This document shows, piece by piece, positions 1-6,750 of a stretch of 9,074 nt of DNA; within the stretch, counting starts at the first letter, position 1, and every line of letters begins with the position of its first letter. Origin of the DNA: Acidimicrobiaceae bacterium (GTDB lineage: Bacteria > Actinomycetota > Acidimicrobiia > Acidimicrobiales > Aldehydirespiratoraceae); the NCBI GenBank assembly GCA_009840695.1, contig VXNG01000049.1, forward strand, positions 14,373 through 23,446, read 5' to 3'. Made by a program: the position numbers and the translations under genes. The notes under the pieces are model-generated. The model did not search any database. It worked only from the letters and a program-made list of their open reading frames with translations, and was not told the origin of the DNA.

Positions 1-100
1 GCCTGAGGAGGCTTCTGAGCCTGACGCCGGGGAGGAGATGGCGGAGCCTGAGGAGGCTTCTGAGCCTGACGCCGGGGAGGAGATGGCGGAGCCTGAGGAG
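1..100 (+). repeat. Perfect 45-bp tandem repeat (2.2 copies) encoding an acidic 15-residue linker unit
   Basis: Positions 1-45 and 46-90 are identical, and 91-100 repeats the first 10 bases before the match ends. The unit is a multiple of three and is read in frame with the binding-protein gene, giving the 15-residue unit PEEASEPDAGEEMAE. The array is cut by the window edge, so the total copy number is unknown. Perfect identity at DNA level suggests recent slippage or unequal recombination. The encoded stretch would be a negatively charged, flexible spacer between the lipid anchor and the binding domain. Confidence 0.95.
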
Positions 101-1333
101 AGTGCCGCACTCAAGACCGGCCTGGGCGTCGACCCCGACACGATGACGATCCGGGTGGGCGTCAACACCGACTTGTCCGGCCCCTTCGCCCCACTCACCA
201 CCAAGATCACCGATGGCCACCAGGTGTATTGGGAATGGCTGAACGACCGTGGTGGCGTGCAGGGGTGGACGGTCGAGCCGGTGATCCTCGACAACGGTTA
301 CGACGTTCCCAGATTCCGGGAGCACTACGAGGTGATGTCGGGCGAGGGCGATGAGAGCGTCGTGATGTTCTCCACGTCGATCGGCTCGCCGCACAACCTG
401 GCCATCAGGGGTGAGCTCCTTGAGGACCATCTGGTCGCGGTGCCGCTGTCGTGGTACTCGGGCTGGGCCGACCCCGAGATCGGCCAGAACGTGCTCGAGA
501 TTCAGGCGAACTACTGCATCGAGGCGATGAACGGCGTCACGTACATGGCTGAGACCTATGGCGACAAGTGGGCTCTCATCACTTGGCCGGGAGACTACGG
601 CGAGGACGCGGCCATCGGCGCGAAGCTCGCAGCCGAGAACTTGGGTCTCGAACTCGTCTACGACGGCCAGGGAGCGGTATCGCCCGTGCCCGGCACTGAC
701 CACACGCCGGTGATCACCGAGATCGTCAACTCCGGCGCCGACTGGGTGTGGATCGCCACCAGCGCCACACAGACCGCCCCGATCATGGGTGGCGCTTTCC
801 AGGCGGGCTTCACGGGCCACTGGGGGGGAAGCGGGCCGAGCTGGAACCCTGCGCTGCTCAACACGCCTGTGGGGCCCCTGGCCGACCAGCTCTATACCTT
901 CAGCTACTACACAGTGCTGTGGAACGCCAGCGATTCTCAGGGCATGCGGGACGTGATCGCGGCCATGCGGGAGTACCGGCCCGAGGCCCCCTTCGACGAC
1001 CTGTACGTGCTGTCGTGGATATATGGCCTCATCACCAGTCAGATCCTGGACCAGGCCATCACCGACGGCGACCTCACCCGGGCCGGGGTGGAAGCCGCCG
1101 CGAAGAAGATAACTGCCGACCTGCAGGGCCTGGCGCCTGACCAGACCTGGAGCGGCGAGCCCAACGCGAACATCGTGCGCGAGACGTACATCTACGACAT
1201 CGACCTGGCGGCGTACACGCCGGGCAGGACCGTGATGGACGAGGGCAACAATGGCATCTCCCTCATCAAGGGCCCCTACGCGTCGGAGACCGCCCTGAAC
1301 TGGGAGTACGAGCCCTGCTTCAAGGCTTCATAG
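2..1333 (+). CDS. ABC transporter substrate-binding lipoprotein, branched-chain amino acid/amide type (5' partial)
   Basis: This is the extracytoplasmic receptor of a Liv/HAAT-type ABC importer (type I periplasmic-binding fold, Peripla_BP_6-like). The frame is open to the left edge, so the start codon and the expected signal peptide with lipobox lie outside the window; 443 residues are visible. The first ~33 are a highly acidic, Pro/Glu-rich repeat linker. The globular domain begins near residue 45 with the typical first strand and loop (IRVGVNTDLSGPFAPLTT), followed by the helix HQVYWEWLNDRGGVQG and the second-lobe stretch WALITWPGDYGEDAAIGAK. Cys172 and Cys439 are the only visible cysteines and could form a disulfide. 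The ATG codons at 38 and 83 are internal repeat codons, not convincing starts. The ATPase genes livF and livG follow. The substrate cannot be told from sequence: this family binds leucine-type amino acids, amides, urea or aromatic acids. Confidence 0.92.
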   Translation, partial: PEEASEPDAGEEMAEPEEASEPDAGEEMAEPEESAALKTGLGVDPDTMTIRVGVNTDLSGPFAPLTTKITDGHQVYWEWLNDRGGVQGWTVEPVILDNGYDVPRFREHYEVMSGEGDESVVMFSTSIGSPHNLAIRGELLEDHLVAVPLSWYSGWADPEIGQNVLEIQANYCIEAMNGVTYMAETYGDKWALITWPGDYGEDAAIGAKLAAENLGLELVYDGQGAVSPVPGTDHTPVITEIVNSGADWVWIATSATQTAPIMGGAFQAGFTGHWGGSGPSWNPALLNTPVGPLADQLYTFSYYTVLWNASDSQGMRDVIAAMREYRPEAPFDDLYVLSWIYGLITSQILDQAITDGDLTRAGVEAAAKKITADLQGLAPDQTWSGEPNANIVRETYIYDIDLAAYTPGRTVMDEGNNGISLIKGPYASETALNWEYEPCFKAS

Positions 1334-1344
1334 TCCACTAGGCC

Positions 1345-1371
1345 GGCCGCGGGCGATCCGCCCCGCGGGCC
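1345..1371 (+). other. GC-rich intercistronic hairpin between binding protein and livF
   Basis: In the 63-nt gap after the binding-protein stop, GGCCGCGGG (1345-1353) can pair with CCCGC-GGCC (1362-1371, one bulged G) around an 8-nt loop. No T-run follows, so this is less likely a terminator than an mRNA-stabilising or attenuating stem, as often found between a highly expressed receptor gene and its ATPase genes. In DNA this GC-rich such pairing can arise by chance. Confidence 0.35.
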
Positions 1372-1396
1372 TGCCGCTGGGAGAGCGTCGGCGAGA

Positions 1397-2188
1397 ATGC
1401 TTGAAGTGGCCAACCTCGAGGTCGTGTACAACGAGGTTGTCCTCGTCCTCCGCGGCCTGTCCATCGACGTGCCCGACGGGAGCATCGTGGCAGTGCTCGG
1501 CGCCAACGGAGCGGGCAAGACCACCGCAGTGCGGGCCCTCACCGGGCTCCTTGACGTCCACGGGGGTGACATCACCAAGGGTTCCGTGGTCTGGAACGGC
1601 GCTGACATCTCGGACTACAAGCCGTCGCGCATCGTCGAAGCCGGAATCACCCAGGTGATGGAGGGTCGCCGGATCTTCGCCGAGCTGTCGGTGGACGAGA
1701 ACCTCAACGCCGGGGCGTTCACTGTGAGAAACCGCAAGGCCAACGAGGAGGCCTACGAGCGGGTGATGGACCTGTTCCCGCTGCTGCAGGGCCGCCGGCG
1801 GGACACCGCCGGATACCTGTCGGGTGGTGAGCAGCAGATGCTGGCCATCGGGCGGGCGCTGATGGCCGACCCGAAGCTGCTCATCCTCGACGAGCCGTCG
1901 CTGGGCCTGGCCCCGATGCTGATCGAGCAGATACGGGACATCATCATCGACATCAACGTCCAGGGCACCAGCGTGCTGCTGATCGAGCAGAACGCGGTGA
2001 TGGCCCTGTCCATCGCCCACTACGGCTACGTCATGGAGTCGGGCAAGGTGGTCATGGACGGAGAGCCGCAGAAGCTGCTCGCCGACGAGGATGTGCAAGA
2101 GTTCTACCTGGGCCGGCGCGCCGGGGGCGAGCGCAAGTCGTTCCGCGACGTGAAGCACTACAAGCGCCGCAAGCGCTGGCTGTCATGA
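1397..2188 (+). CDS. livF: Branched-chain amino acid-type ABC transporter ATPase LivF
   Basis: This is one of two cytoplasmic ATPases powering the Liv/HAAT importer. In the 263 residues: Walker A GANGAGKT (35-42), Q-loop Gln86 followed by the LivF-typical MEGRRIF, signature LSGGEQQ (141-147), Walker B LLILDEP (161-167), and IEQNA where other ATPases have a switch histidine. Gln at that place is normal for LivF and separates it from LivG. The usual length is about 235 residues; here a strongly basic tail (about residues 238-263, ending HYKRRKRWLS) is added. The ATG at 1397 begins a normal domain (MLEVANLEVVYN); the purine-rich stretch upstream is only a weak ribosome binding site. The TGA stop overlaps an ATG at 2185, and livG starts 32 nt downstream, so co-transcription is very likely. 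Permease partners LivH/LivM are not in the window. Confidence 0.93.
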   Translation: MLEVANLEVVYNEVVLVLRGLSIDVPDGSIVAVLGANGAGKTTAVRALTGLLDVHGGDITKGSVVWNGADISDYKPSRIVEAGITQVMEGRRIFAELSVDENLNAGAFTVRNRKANEEAYERVMDLFPLLQGRRRDTAGYLSGGEQQMLAIGRALMADPKLLILDEPSLGLAPMLIEQIRDIIIDINVQGTSVLLIEQNAVMALSIAHYGYVMESGKVVMDGEPQKLLADEDVQEFYLGRRAGGERKSFRDVKHYKRRKRWLS

Positions 2189-2223
2189 GCAGCACGACCC
2201 GTCCCAGGGGCCGGCTGCCATGA
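2185..2223 (+). other. 12-codon mini-frame bridging livF and livG with ATGA overlaps at both ends
   Basis: An ATG at 2185 overlaps the livF stop as ATGA (2185-2188). It opens 12 codons (MSSTTRPRGRLP) whose TGA (2221-2223) overlaps the livG start ATG (2220-2222), again as ATGA. It has no ribosome binding site of its own. It could pass ribosomes from livF to livG by termination-reinitiation. Alternatively it may be the true livG N-terminus: one extra G in the G4 run at 2207-2210 would join it in frame to livG. A functional peptide is unlikely. Confidence 0.35.
2206..2210 (+). promoter_or_regulatory. Ribosome binding site for livG
   Basis: AGGGG lies 9 nt before the ATG at 2220. It supports that codon as the livG start; no other in-frame start exists between the upstream in-frame stop at 2151-2153 and 2220. 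Confidence 0.55.
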
Positions 2224-3029
2224 GGCCCCGGGGAGAACCGGCGCCCGCGCTGCTCGAGGTGGACGACATCTCGCTGCGCTTCGGCGGGGTGACGGCCATC
2301 GACTCGGTGTCGTTCGAGGTCGCCGAGGCCGAGCTGTTCGCCATCATCGGTCCCAACGGCGCAGGCAAGACGTCGATCTTCAACTCCATCTCGCAGGTGT
2401 ACCGGCCCCAGTCGGGCGACATCCGCTGGAAGGGGACCTCCATCATGGGCACCCGGCCCGACCGGATAGCCCGACTCGGGGTGGCCCGCACGTTCCAGAA
2501 CATCGAGCTGTTCTCCCAGATGACCGTGCTCGACAACCTCCTCACCGGGCGGCACATCCGCATGACCGGATCGTTCCTGGCCGGCGCGGTGTGGGTGGGC
2601 AAGGCCAAGCGCGAGGAGATCGAGCACCGCCGCAAGGTGGAGGACATCATCGACTTCCTGGAGATCGAGGGCTGGCGCAAGCACCCGGTGGCCTTGCTCC
2701 CCTACGGCGTTCAGAAGCGAGTGGAATTGGGCCGCGCACTGGCCATGGACCCCGAGTTGCTCATGCTCGACGAACCGGTCGCGGGGATGAACCTTGAGGA
2801 GACCGAGGACATGGCCCGGTTCATCCTCGACGTCCGCCGCGAGCTCGGCATCACCCTGCTGATGGTGGAGCACGACATGGGCCTGGTGATGGACATCGCC
2901 GATCGGGTGATGGTCCTGGACTTTGGTCGCCGGATCTCTGAGGGGACTCCGGCCGAGGTGCAGCGCGATCCCAACGTGATCGCGGCCTATCTCGGCAGCA
3001 CGGAGCTGGACACGTCCGTCGCCGAGTGA
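2220..3029 (+). CDS. livG: Branched-chain amino acid-type ABC transporter ATPase LivG
   Basis: This is the second cytoplasmic ATPase of the Liv/HAAT importer, expected to pair with LivF beneath a LivHM permease. In the 269 residues: Walker A GPNGAGKT (44-51), Q-loop Gln93 in ARTFQNIELF, a signature of the LivG form LPYGVQKRVELGRAL (160-174), Walker B LLMLDEP (180-186) followed by VAGMN, and switch His218 in VEHDMGLVM. The length is normal or slightly long for LivG (about 255). The first ten residues (MRPRGEPAPA) precede the conserved domain start LLEVDDISLRFGG. The coding frame is intact and bioB follows after 39 nt on the same strand. Assignment to LivG rather than LivF rests on the histidine in VEHD and on the signature variant. 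Confidence 0.93.
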   Translation: MRPRGEPAPALLEVDDISLRFGGVTAIDSVSFEVAEAELFAIIGPNGAGKTSIFNSISQVYRPQSGDIRWKGTSIMGTRPDRIARLGVARTFQNIELFSQMTVLDNLLTGRHIRMTGSFLAGAVWVGKAKREEIEHRRKVEDIIDFLEIEGWRKHPVALLPYGVQKRVELGRALAMDPELLMLDEPVAGMNLEETEDMARFILDVRRELGITLLMVEHDMGLVMDIADRVMVLDFGRRISEGTPAEVQRDPNVIAAYLGSTELDTSVAE

Positions 3030-3056
3030 GCCGGCTGCCTGGGACGTCGGACCCGT

Positions 3057-3060
3057 AGGA
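3057..3060 (+). promoter_or_regulatory. Ribosome binding site for bioB
   Basis: AGGA sits 8 nt before the ATG at 3069, in the 39-nt livG-bioB gap. It supports this start and gives bioB translation independent of livG. Confidence 0.5.
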
Positions 3061-3068
3061 TCATCGGT

Positions 3069-4067
3069 ATGACCGGGCTTGCCATAGCCGGCGCGTCGGT
3101 AGCGCTGCTCGATGAGCGCCGCCAGCTCACCAGCGATGAGCTGGCCGCGCTGACCGTGGTCGACGACTCGGCGGTGCCCTCGCTCGCCGCGCTGGCCCAC
3201 GAGGTTCGGCTGGCCTGGGCTGGCCCGGTGGTCGAGGTCGAGGGCATCCTGTCGGCCAAGACCGGGGGCTGCCCCGAGGACTGCCACTTCTGCAGTCAGT
3301 CGGCCGCGTTCGACACGCAGGTCAAGGCCACCCCGTTCCTCGATACCGGAGAAGTGCTGGCCGCGGCCCGCGAGACAGCAGAACTCGGGGCCAGCGAGTT
3401 CTGCATGGTGCTGGCAGTGCGCGGCCCCGACCGCCGCATCTTGGACCGGCTCATCGAGTTGACCGGGTTGGTGTCGGCCGAGACCGGTCTCAACGTGGCG
3501 GTCAGCGCCGGCATCCTGACCCGGGAGCAGGCCTTCGAGCTGGCTGCGGCCGGGGTGCACCGTTACAACCACAATCTGGAAACGGCCCGGTCGTTCTTCG
3601 GCCAGGTCGTGACCACCCACAGCTTCGACGAGCGGGTGGACACTTGCGCCTATGTGAGAGAGGCGGGCATGGAGCTGTGCTGCGGGGTACTGCTGGGCAT
3701 GGGCGAGACCGTCGAGCAGCGACTGGAGCTGATCGAGCAGATACGGGAAGTGGAGCCCTGCGAGGTGCCCATCAACTTTCTGAACCCCCGTCCGGGCACC
3801 CCGCTGCAGATCCGCAAGCCGGTGGGAGCCCTGGAGGCCATTCGCTGGATCGCCCTGTTCCGGCTGGCGCTGCCGTCGGTGATCCTGCGCTACGCCGGCG
3901 GTCGAGAGATCACCCTGCGCGATCTCCAGGCCATGGGAATGACGTCCGGGATCAACGCCCTGATCGTGGGCAACTACCTGACCACTCTGGGACGGTCGCC
4001 CCAGCAGGATCTCGACATGCTGGCCGACCTGCGCATGCCCATCGGCAGCCTGTCCGCCGCGGTTTGA
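3069..4067 (+). CDS. bioB: Biotin synthase (radical SAM), actinobacterial type
   Basis: BioB inserts sulfur into dethiobiotin, the last step of biotin synthesis, using a radical-SAM [4Fe-4S] cluster and a sacrificial auxiliary cluster. The 332 residues carry the radical-SAM triad Cys68, Cys72, Cys75 (CPEDCHFCSQS), YNHNLETA (166-173), GMGET (210-214), VPINFLNPRPGTP (233-245) and AGGREITL (276-283); VPxNFLNPRPGTP is also found in mycobacterial BioB. Of the residues equivalent to the E. coli [2Fe-2S] ligands, Cys112 (EFCMV), Cys204 (ELCC) and Arg274 are present. The loop that should carry the Cys128 equivalent reads LNVAVSAGIL (141-150) and has no cysteine. Extra cysteines occur at 193, 205 and 231. 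No other biotin genes are nearby. The stop overlaps the start of the cysteine-rich gene that follows. Identity as BioB is firm; the altered ligand set is seen directly, its meaning inferred. Confidence 0.95.
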   Translation: MTGLAIAGASVALLDERRQLTSDELAALTVVDDSAVPSLAALAHEVRLAWAGPVVEVEGILSAKTGGCPEDCHFCSQSAAFDTQVKATPFLDTGEVLAAARETAELGASEFCMVLAVRGPDRRILDRLIELTGLVSAETGLNVAVSAGILTREQAFELAAAGVHRYNHNLETARSFFGQVVTTHSFDERVDTCAYVREAGMELCCGVLLGMGETVEQRLELIEQIREVEPCEVPINFLNPRPGTPLQIRKPVGALEAIRWIALFRLALPSVILRYAGGREITLRDLQAMGMTSGINALIVGNYLTTLGRSPQQDLDMLADLRMPIGSLSAAV

Positions 4068-4243
4068 GCGCGCCGGCGCGCCATTGCCGCGGCTGCGGCC
4101 GACTTGATTGCGCCGGCTGCCTGCCCGAACTGGACCCGCCCCGCTACTGCGGCCGGTGCGGGGCGTGGCTGGCCACCTCGGTCACCCCGGCGGGCTGGAC
4201 GGCGAGGTGCCGCAACTGCGGCACGAGCCGTTCACGCTCGTAG
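4064..4243 (+). CDS. bsaP: Probable biotin synthase auxiliary protein (BsaP-like), four CxxC pairs
   Basis: This is a 59-residue protein starting at TTG 4064, which overlaps the bioB stop as TTGA (4064-4067), so translation is probably coupled to bioB. TTG is the only plausible start in this frame; the open frame continues upstream inside bioB but only as an overlapping frame. Eight cysteines form four pairs: C8xxC11G, C16xxC19, C29xxC32G and C49xxC52G. The middle reads DPPRYCGRCG, then VTPAGWTARC. This agrees with my memory of the small proteins encoded just after bioB in actinobacteria, of which M. tuberculosis Rv1590 was shown to be needed for BioB activity. In relatives I recall a histidine in the last pair (CSRHG) where this one has Cys52. 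It could bind zinc as a double ribbon or an Fe-S cluster. Position and motif make BsaP the best call; a generic zinc ribbon is the alternative. Confidence 0.75.
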   Translation: MSAPARHCRGCGRLDCAGCLPELDPPRYCGRCGAWLATSVTPAGWTARCRNCGTSRSRS

Positions 4244-4316
4244 CACCTGCCCAGCGGTCCGGTTGGTGAGCCGTGTACTGGGCGGCCTACTCGGCCGAAT
4301 ACTAGTGTCACGTACT

Positions 4317-5126
4317 ATGTCGGTGGCGGCCGCGCCCGAGTCCGGTCAGCGCGTGCTGGCCTGGAGGATGCTTCATCCGTCGGGGTGGGTCGCGGTAGCG
4401 ACACTGCTGGGGGCCGTCGTCGCCCACCTGTTCACCGACACGTCCTACCTGATCGGCCGCTTCGAATGGTGGTGGTGGATCCTTCTCGTCGCCGGCGTGG
4501 CCCTGTCGGCGTGGCACGACGGGCTTCATCGCCTGCGTTTGGGTATCGAAGCCATCCCGAAGTTCACCTTGAAGCTGGCGATGATCCTGGCCTGGGCTGT
4601 GTTCATCCTTCAGTTCTTCAACGTCGTCACCCGGTACAGCAACCAGTACGTGGAGCAGGACATCCTCTTCGGTGAAGTGGTCAGCCTGGCGCAGCAGTCC
4701 TTCGGGCTCATGTTCCTCCTGGCCATCAACATGGGCGTCCGCGACGGCGTGAATCCCCGTATCGACTTCTGGTGGGTCAACTTCTCGAACAAGACCAAGG
4801 CCGCTCTCGACTTCGCAATGCACACGGTGTTGCTGCTGCCGTTCGTCTTCATGAGCGTCCGCATCCTGCAGCACTACGCGGCGGCCGCCCTCGGCCGGCG
4901 CTACAGCGGCGAGTGGCCCGCCGGCTGGCGGGTGTGGCAGAGCTGGGAGGAGGCCGTGGACGCGGGCGGCCTGGCGGTGGGGCCCATCAAGACGATGCTG
5001 CTGGTGGGCTTCTTCCTGTTCGGCCTGCAGGTCCTGGCCGAGGTCATCAAGACCGGGTTCGTGCTCATCGGGCGCGACGACTACGGCGCCATCGTGGAAC
5101 GCGACACCCCGCTGCGGATCGAGTAG
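4317..5126 (+). CDS. dctQ: TRAP transporter small permease DctQ (extended form)
   Basis: This is the small membrane subunit of a tripartite ATP-independent transporter, which works with DctM and the receptor DctP. From ATG 4317 it is 269 residues, longer than the usual 160-200. Six hydrophobic segments are visible at about 24-40, 52-66, 85-101, 121-141, 164-184 and 225-250. The last four resemble the DctQ core (for example LAWAVFILQFFNVVTRY, and MGVRDGVNPRIDF after the second); the first two look like an added N-terminal hairpin containing WWWW (51-54). The start is uncertain. ATG 4317 lacks a ribosome binding site; GTG 4266 in frame is an alternative, and frames extending further upstream only run over the BsaP-like gene. 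A TACTAT motif (4313-4318) overlaps the ATG, so a downstream GTG (4323) is also conceivable if a promoter lies here. dctM begins 2 nt after the stop. Confidence 0.85.
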   Translation: MSVAAAPESGQRVLAWRMLHPSGWVAVATLLGAVVAHLFTDTSYLIGRFEWWWWILLVAGVALSAWHDGLHRLRLGIEAIPKFTLKLAMILAWAVFILQFFNVVTRYSNQYVEQDILFGEVVSLAQQSFGLMFLLAINMGVRDGVNPRIDFWWVNFSNKTKAALDFAMHTVLLLPFVFMSVRILQHYAAAALGRRYSGEWPAGWRVWQSWEEAVDAGGLAVGPIKTMLLVGFFLFGLQVLAEVIKTGFVLIGRDDYGAIVERDTPLRIE

Positions 5127-5128
5127 CC

Positions 5129-6736
5129 GTGGGAGTGCTCGCCCTGGAGACGATCTTCGGCATGGACGCCGGGGTGTTCCTGGCCCTGACCATGTTCGCC
5201 GTGTTCATGCTGGTGATCCTGTCGGGCTACAACGTGGCGTTCTCGTTCGCGGCCACCGCGCTGTTCTTCAGCTTCGTCGGCGACTGGCTCGACGTCTTCG
5301 ACCCCAACACTCTCAACACGCTGCCGGGAAGGTGGTACAAGGCTGTCAGCGACCCGACGCTGCTGGCGGTGCCGCTGTTCGTGCTCATGGGCGCCATCCT
5401 CGAGCGGTCGGGCATGGCCGAGCGCCTGCTCAACGCGTTCGGGATGCTGATGGGCCGGCTCCGGGGGGGCGTGGCGGCCGCGGTGGTGGTGGTGGGCACG
5501 CTGCTGGCCGCGGCCACCGGCGTGGTGGCCGCCACCGTGATCGTGATGGGCCTGCTGTCGCTGCCCGCCATGGTGCGTCTCGGCTACGACAACAAGCTCT
5601 CCACCGGCGCCATCATCGCCTCGGGCACCCTGGCCCAGCTGCTGCCGCCGAGCATCGTGCTGATCCTGCTGGCCCAGCAGCTCGGGGTCGGCATCCTCGG
5701 ACTGTTCGCCGGGGCCCTGCTGCCCGGCCTGCTGCTGAGCGGGCTCTACGTGGCCTACGTGCTGGTGCTGGCGTGGCTCAGACCCCACACGGGGCCGGCC
5801 ATGCCCAAGGAGCAGCGCACGCTCACCGGCAACCCGTCGCTGCGGACGAAGCTGCTGCTCGCCGCGATCCTGGCGTTGATGGTGGGAGCGGTGACGCTGC
5901 TGGCCAGAGCGAGCGGGATGGGGTTCCTGGCCAGCGGGTGGTCGCCGCTTGCCATGGTCGTGGTCCACTTCGTCATCTTCTTCGTGGTCCTGCTGCGCAC
6001 CCGGATGCTGGCCGCCGAGGTGCTGGTGGCCATCGTGCCGATTCTGACGCTGATCTTCGGAGTGCTGCTGTCGATCTTCGCGGGGATTGCCACGCCTTCG
6101 GAGTCGGGCGCGGTGGGGGTCTTCGGCGCGCTGCTGCTGACCGTTTTGAACTGGCTGTTCGACGATCTGCTGGCCAAGGAGGGCGCCACCCACATCACCA
6201 AGGGCTGGCGGCTCGACTGGCGGGCGGTCAAGGACGCGGCCCGCTCCACCACCAACGTGGTGGTCCTGGTCATGACGCTGCTGTTCTGCTCGACCTTCTT
6301 CAGCGCCATGTTCTTCCAGCTCGGCGGGTCGGACCAGACCTCCGAGTGGCTGACCGCGATCGGCGGCGGCAAGTGGGGCTTCGTGGTCATCGCCATGGTC
6401 GCGGTCTTCCTGCTGGGCATCAATCTGGAGTTCCTGGAGATCACCTTCATCGTGGTGCCGATCTTCGTTCCGGCCATGGACTTCCTCGGGTTCACCCCCG
6501 ACGAGAAGATCTGGTTCGCGGTGCTGATGGCGGTGAACCTGAACATGGCCTTCATCTCGCCACCGGTGGGGTTCTCGCTGTTCTATCTGCAGAGCGTGGC
6601 ACCGCCCGAGGTGAAGACGGCCGACATCCACAAGGGCGCCTTCCCGTTCATGGGCCTGCAGGCGCTGGCCCTGGTGATCCTGGCCATCTTCCCCGCCATC
6701 ACCTACACGTCGATCGAGACGTTCCAGTTCGGTTGA
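5129..6736 (+). CDS. dctM: TRAP transporter large permease DctM
   Basis: This is the ion-coupled transport subunit of the TRAP system in the cytoplasmic membrane. From GTG 5129 it has 535 residues with roughly a dozen hydrophobic segments. Family features: GTLLAAATGVVAATVIVMG and SGTLAQLLPPSIVLILL in the first half, GIATPSESGAVGVFGALL near residue 320, and AFISPPVGFSLFYLQSVAPPEV near residue 475, the conserved region of the second half. It is longer than the common ~425-residue DctM; the sequence resembles the large-permease branch found with TakP-like receptors (mannitol/chloroaromatic type by annotation custom). GTG 5129 follows the dctQ stop by 2 nt, which implies coupled translation. ATG 5162 is an alternative start that still precedes the first membrane segment. 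The frame stays open upstream through dctQ, but that part has no membrane-protein character and is not coding. Confidence 0.93.
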   Translation: MGVLALETIFGMDAGVFLALTMFAVFMLVILSGYNVAFSFAATALFFSFVGDWLDVFDPNTLNTLPGRWYKAVSDPTLLAVPLFVLMGAILERSGMAERLLNAFGMLMGRLRGGVAAAVVVVGTLLAAATGVVAATVIVMGLLSLPAMVRLGYDNKLSTGAIIASGTLAQLLPPSIVLILLAQQLGVGILGLFAGALLPGLLLSGLYVAYVLVLAWLRPHTGPAMPKEQRTLTGNPSLRTKLLLAAILALMVGAVTLLARASGMGFLASGWSPLAMVVVHFVIFFVVLLRTRMLAAEVLVAIVPILTLIFGVLLSIFAGIATPSESGAVGVFGALLLTVLNWLFDDLLAKEGATHITKGWRLDWRAVKDAARSTTNVVVLVMTLLFCSTFFSAMFFQLGGSDQTSEWLTAIGGGKWGFVVIAMVAVFLLGINLEFLEITFIVVPIFVPAMDFLGFTPDEKIWFAVLMAVNLNMAFISPPVGFSLFYLQSVAPPEVKTADIHKGAFPFMGLQALALVILAIFPAITYTSIETFQFG

Positions 6737-6750
6737 GGTTGGCCGTGGCG

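Noticed and set aside
2052..3620. A 522-codon open frame on the - strand across livG and bioB
   Set aside because: It spans two well-recognised genes and their gap, has low-complexity His/Gly/Arg composition and no recognisable family.
2210..4123. Recurrence of GCCGGCTGCC at 2210, 3030 and 4112 (12-bp match between the last two)
   Set aside because: Two copies lie at gene junctions and one inside the BsaP-like gene, without symmetry or regular spacing. In DNA this GC-rich a shared 10-mer is weak evidence for a regulatory element.
4104..4316. N-terminal extension of dctQ back to ATG 4104
   Set aside because: The extension is Arg/Ala-rich and overlaps, in another frame, the BsaP-like gene whose cysteine pairs are far more convincing.
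4772..5128. N-terminal extension of dctM through the end of dctQ
   Set aside because: The extra residues are Arg/Gly-rich and unlike a membrane protein. GTG 5129, just after the dctQ stop, gives a normal DctM beginning.
5081..6631. A 516-codon open frame on the - strand opposite dctM
   Set aside because: Its composition is dominated by His, Gln, Arg and Glu with no domain, as expected for the complement of a GC-rich membrane-protein gene. The + strand frame has clear DctM motifs.
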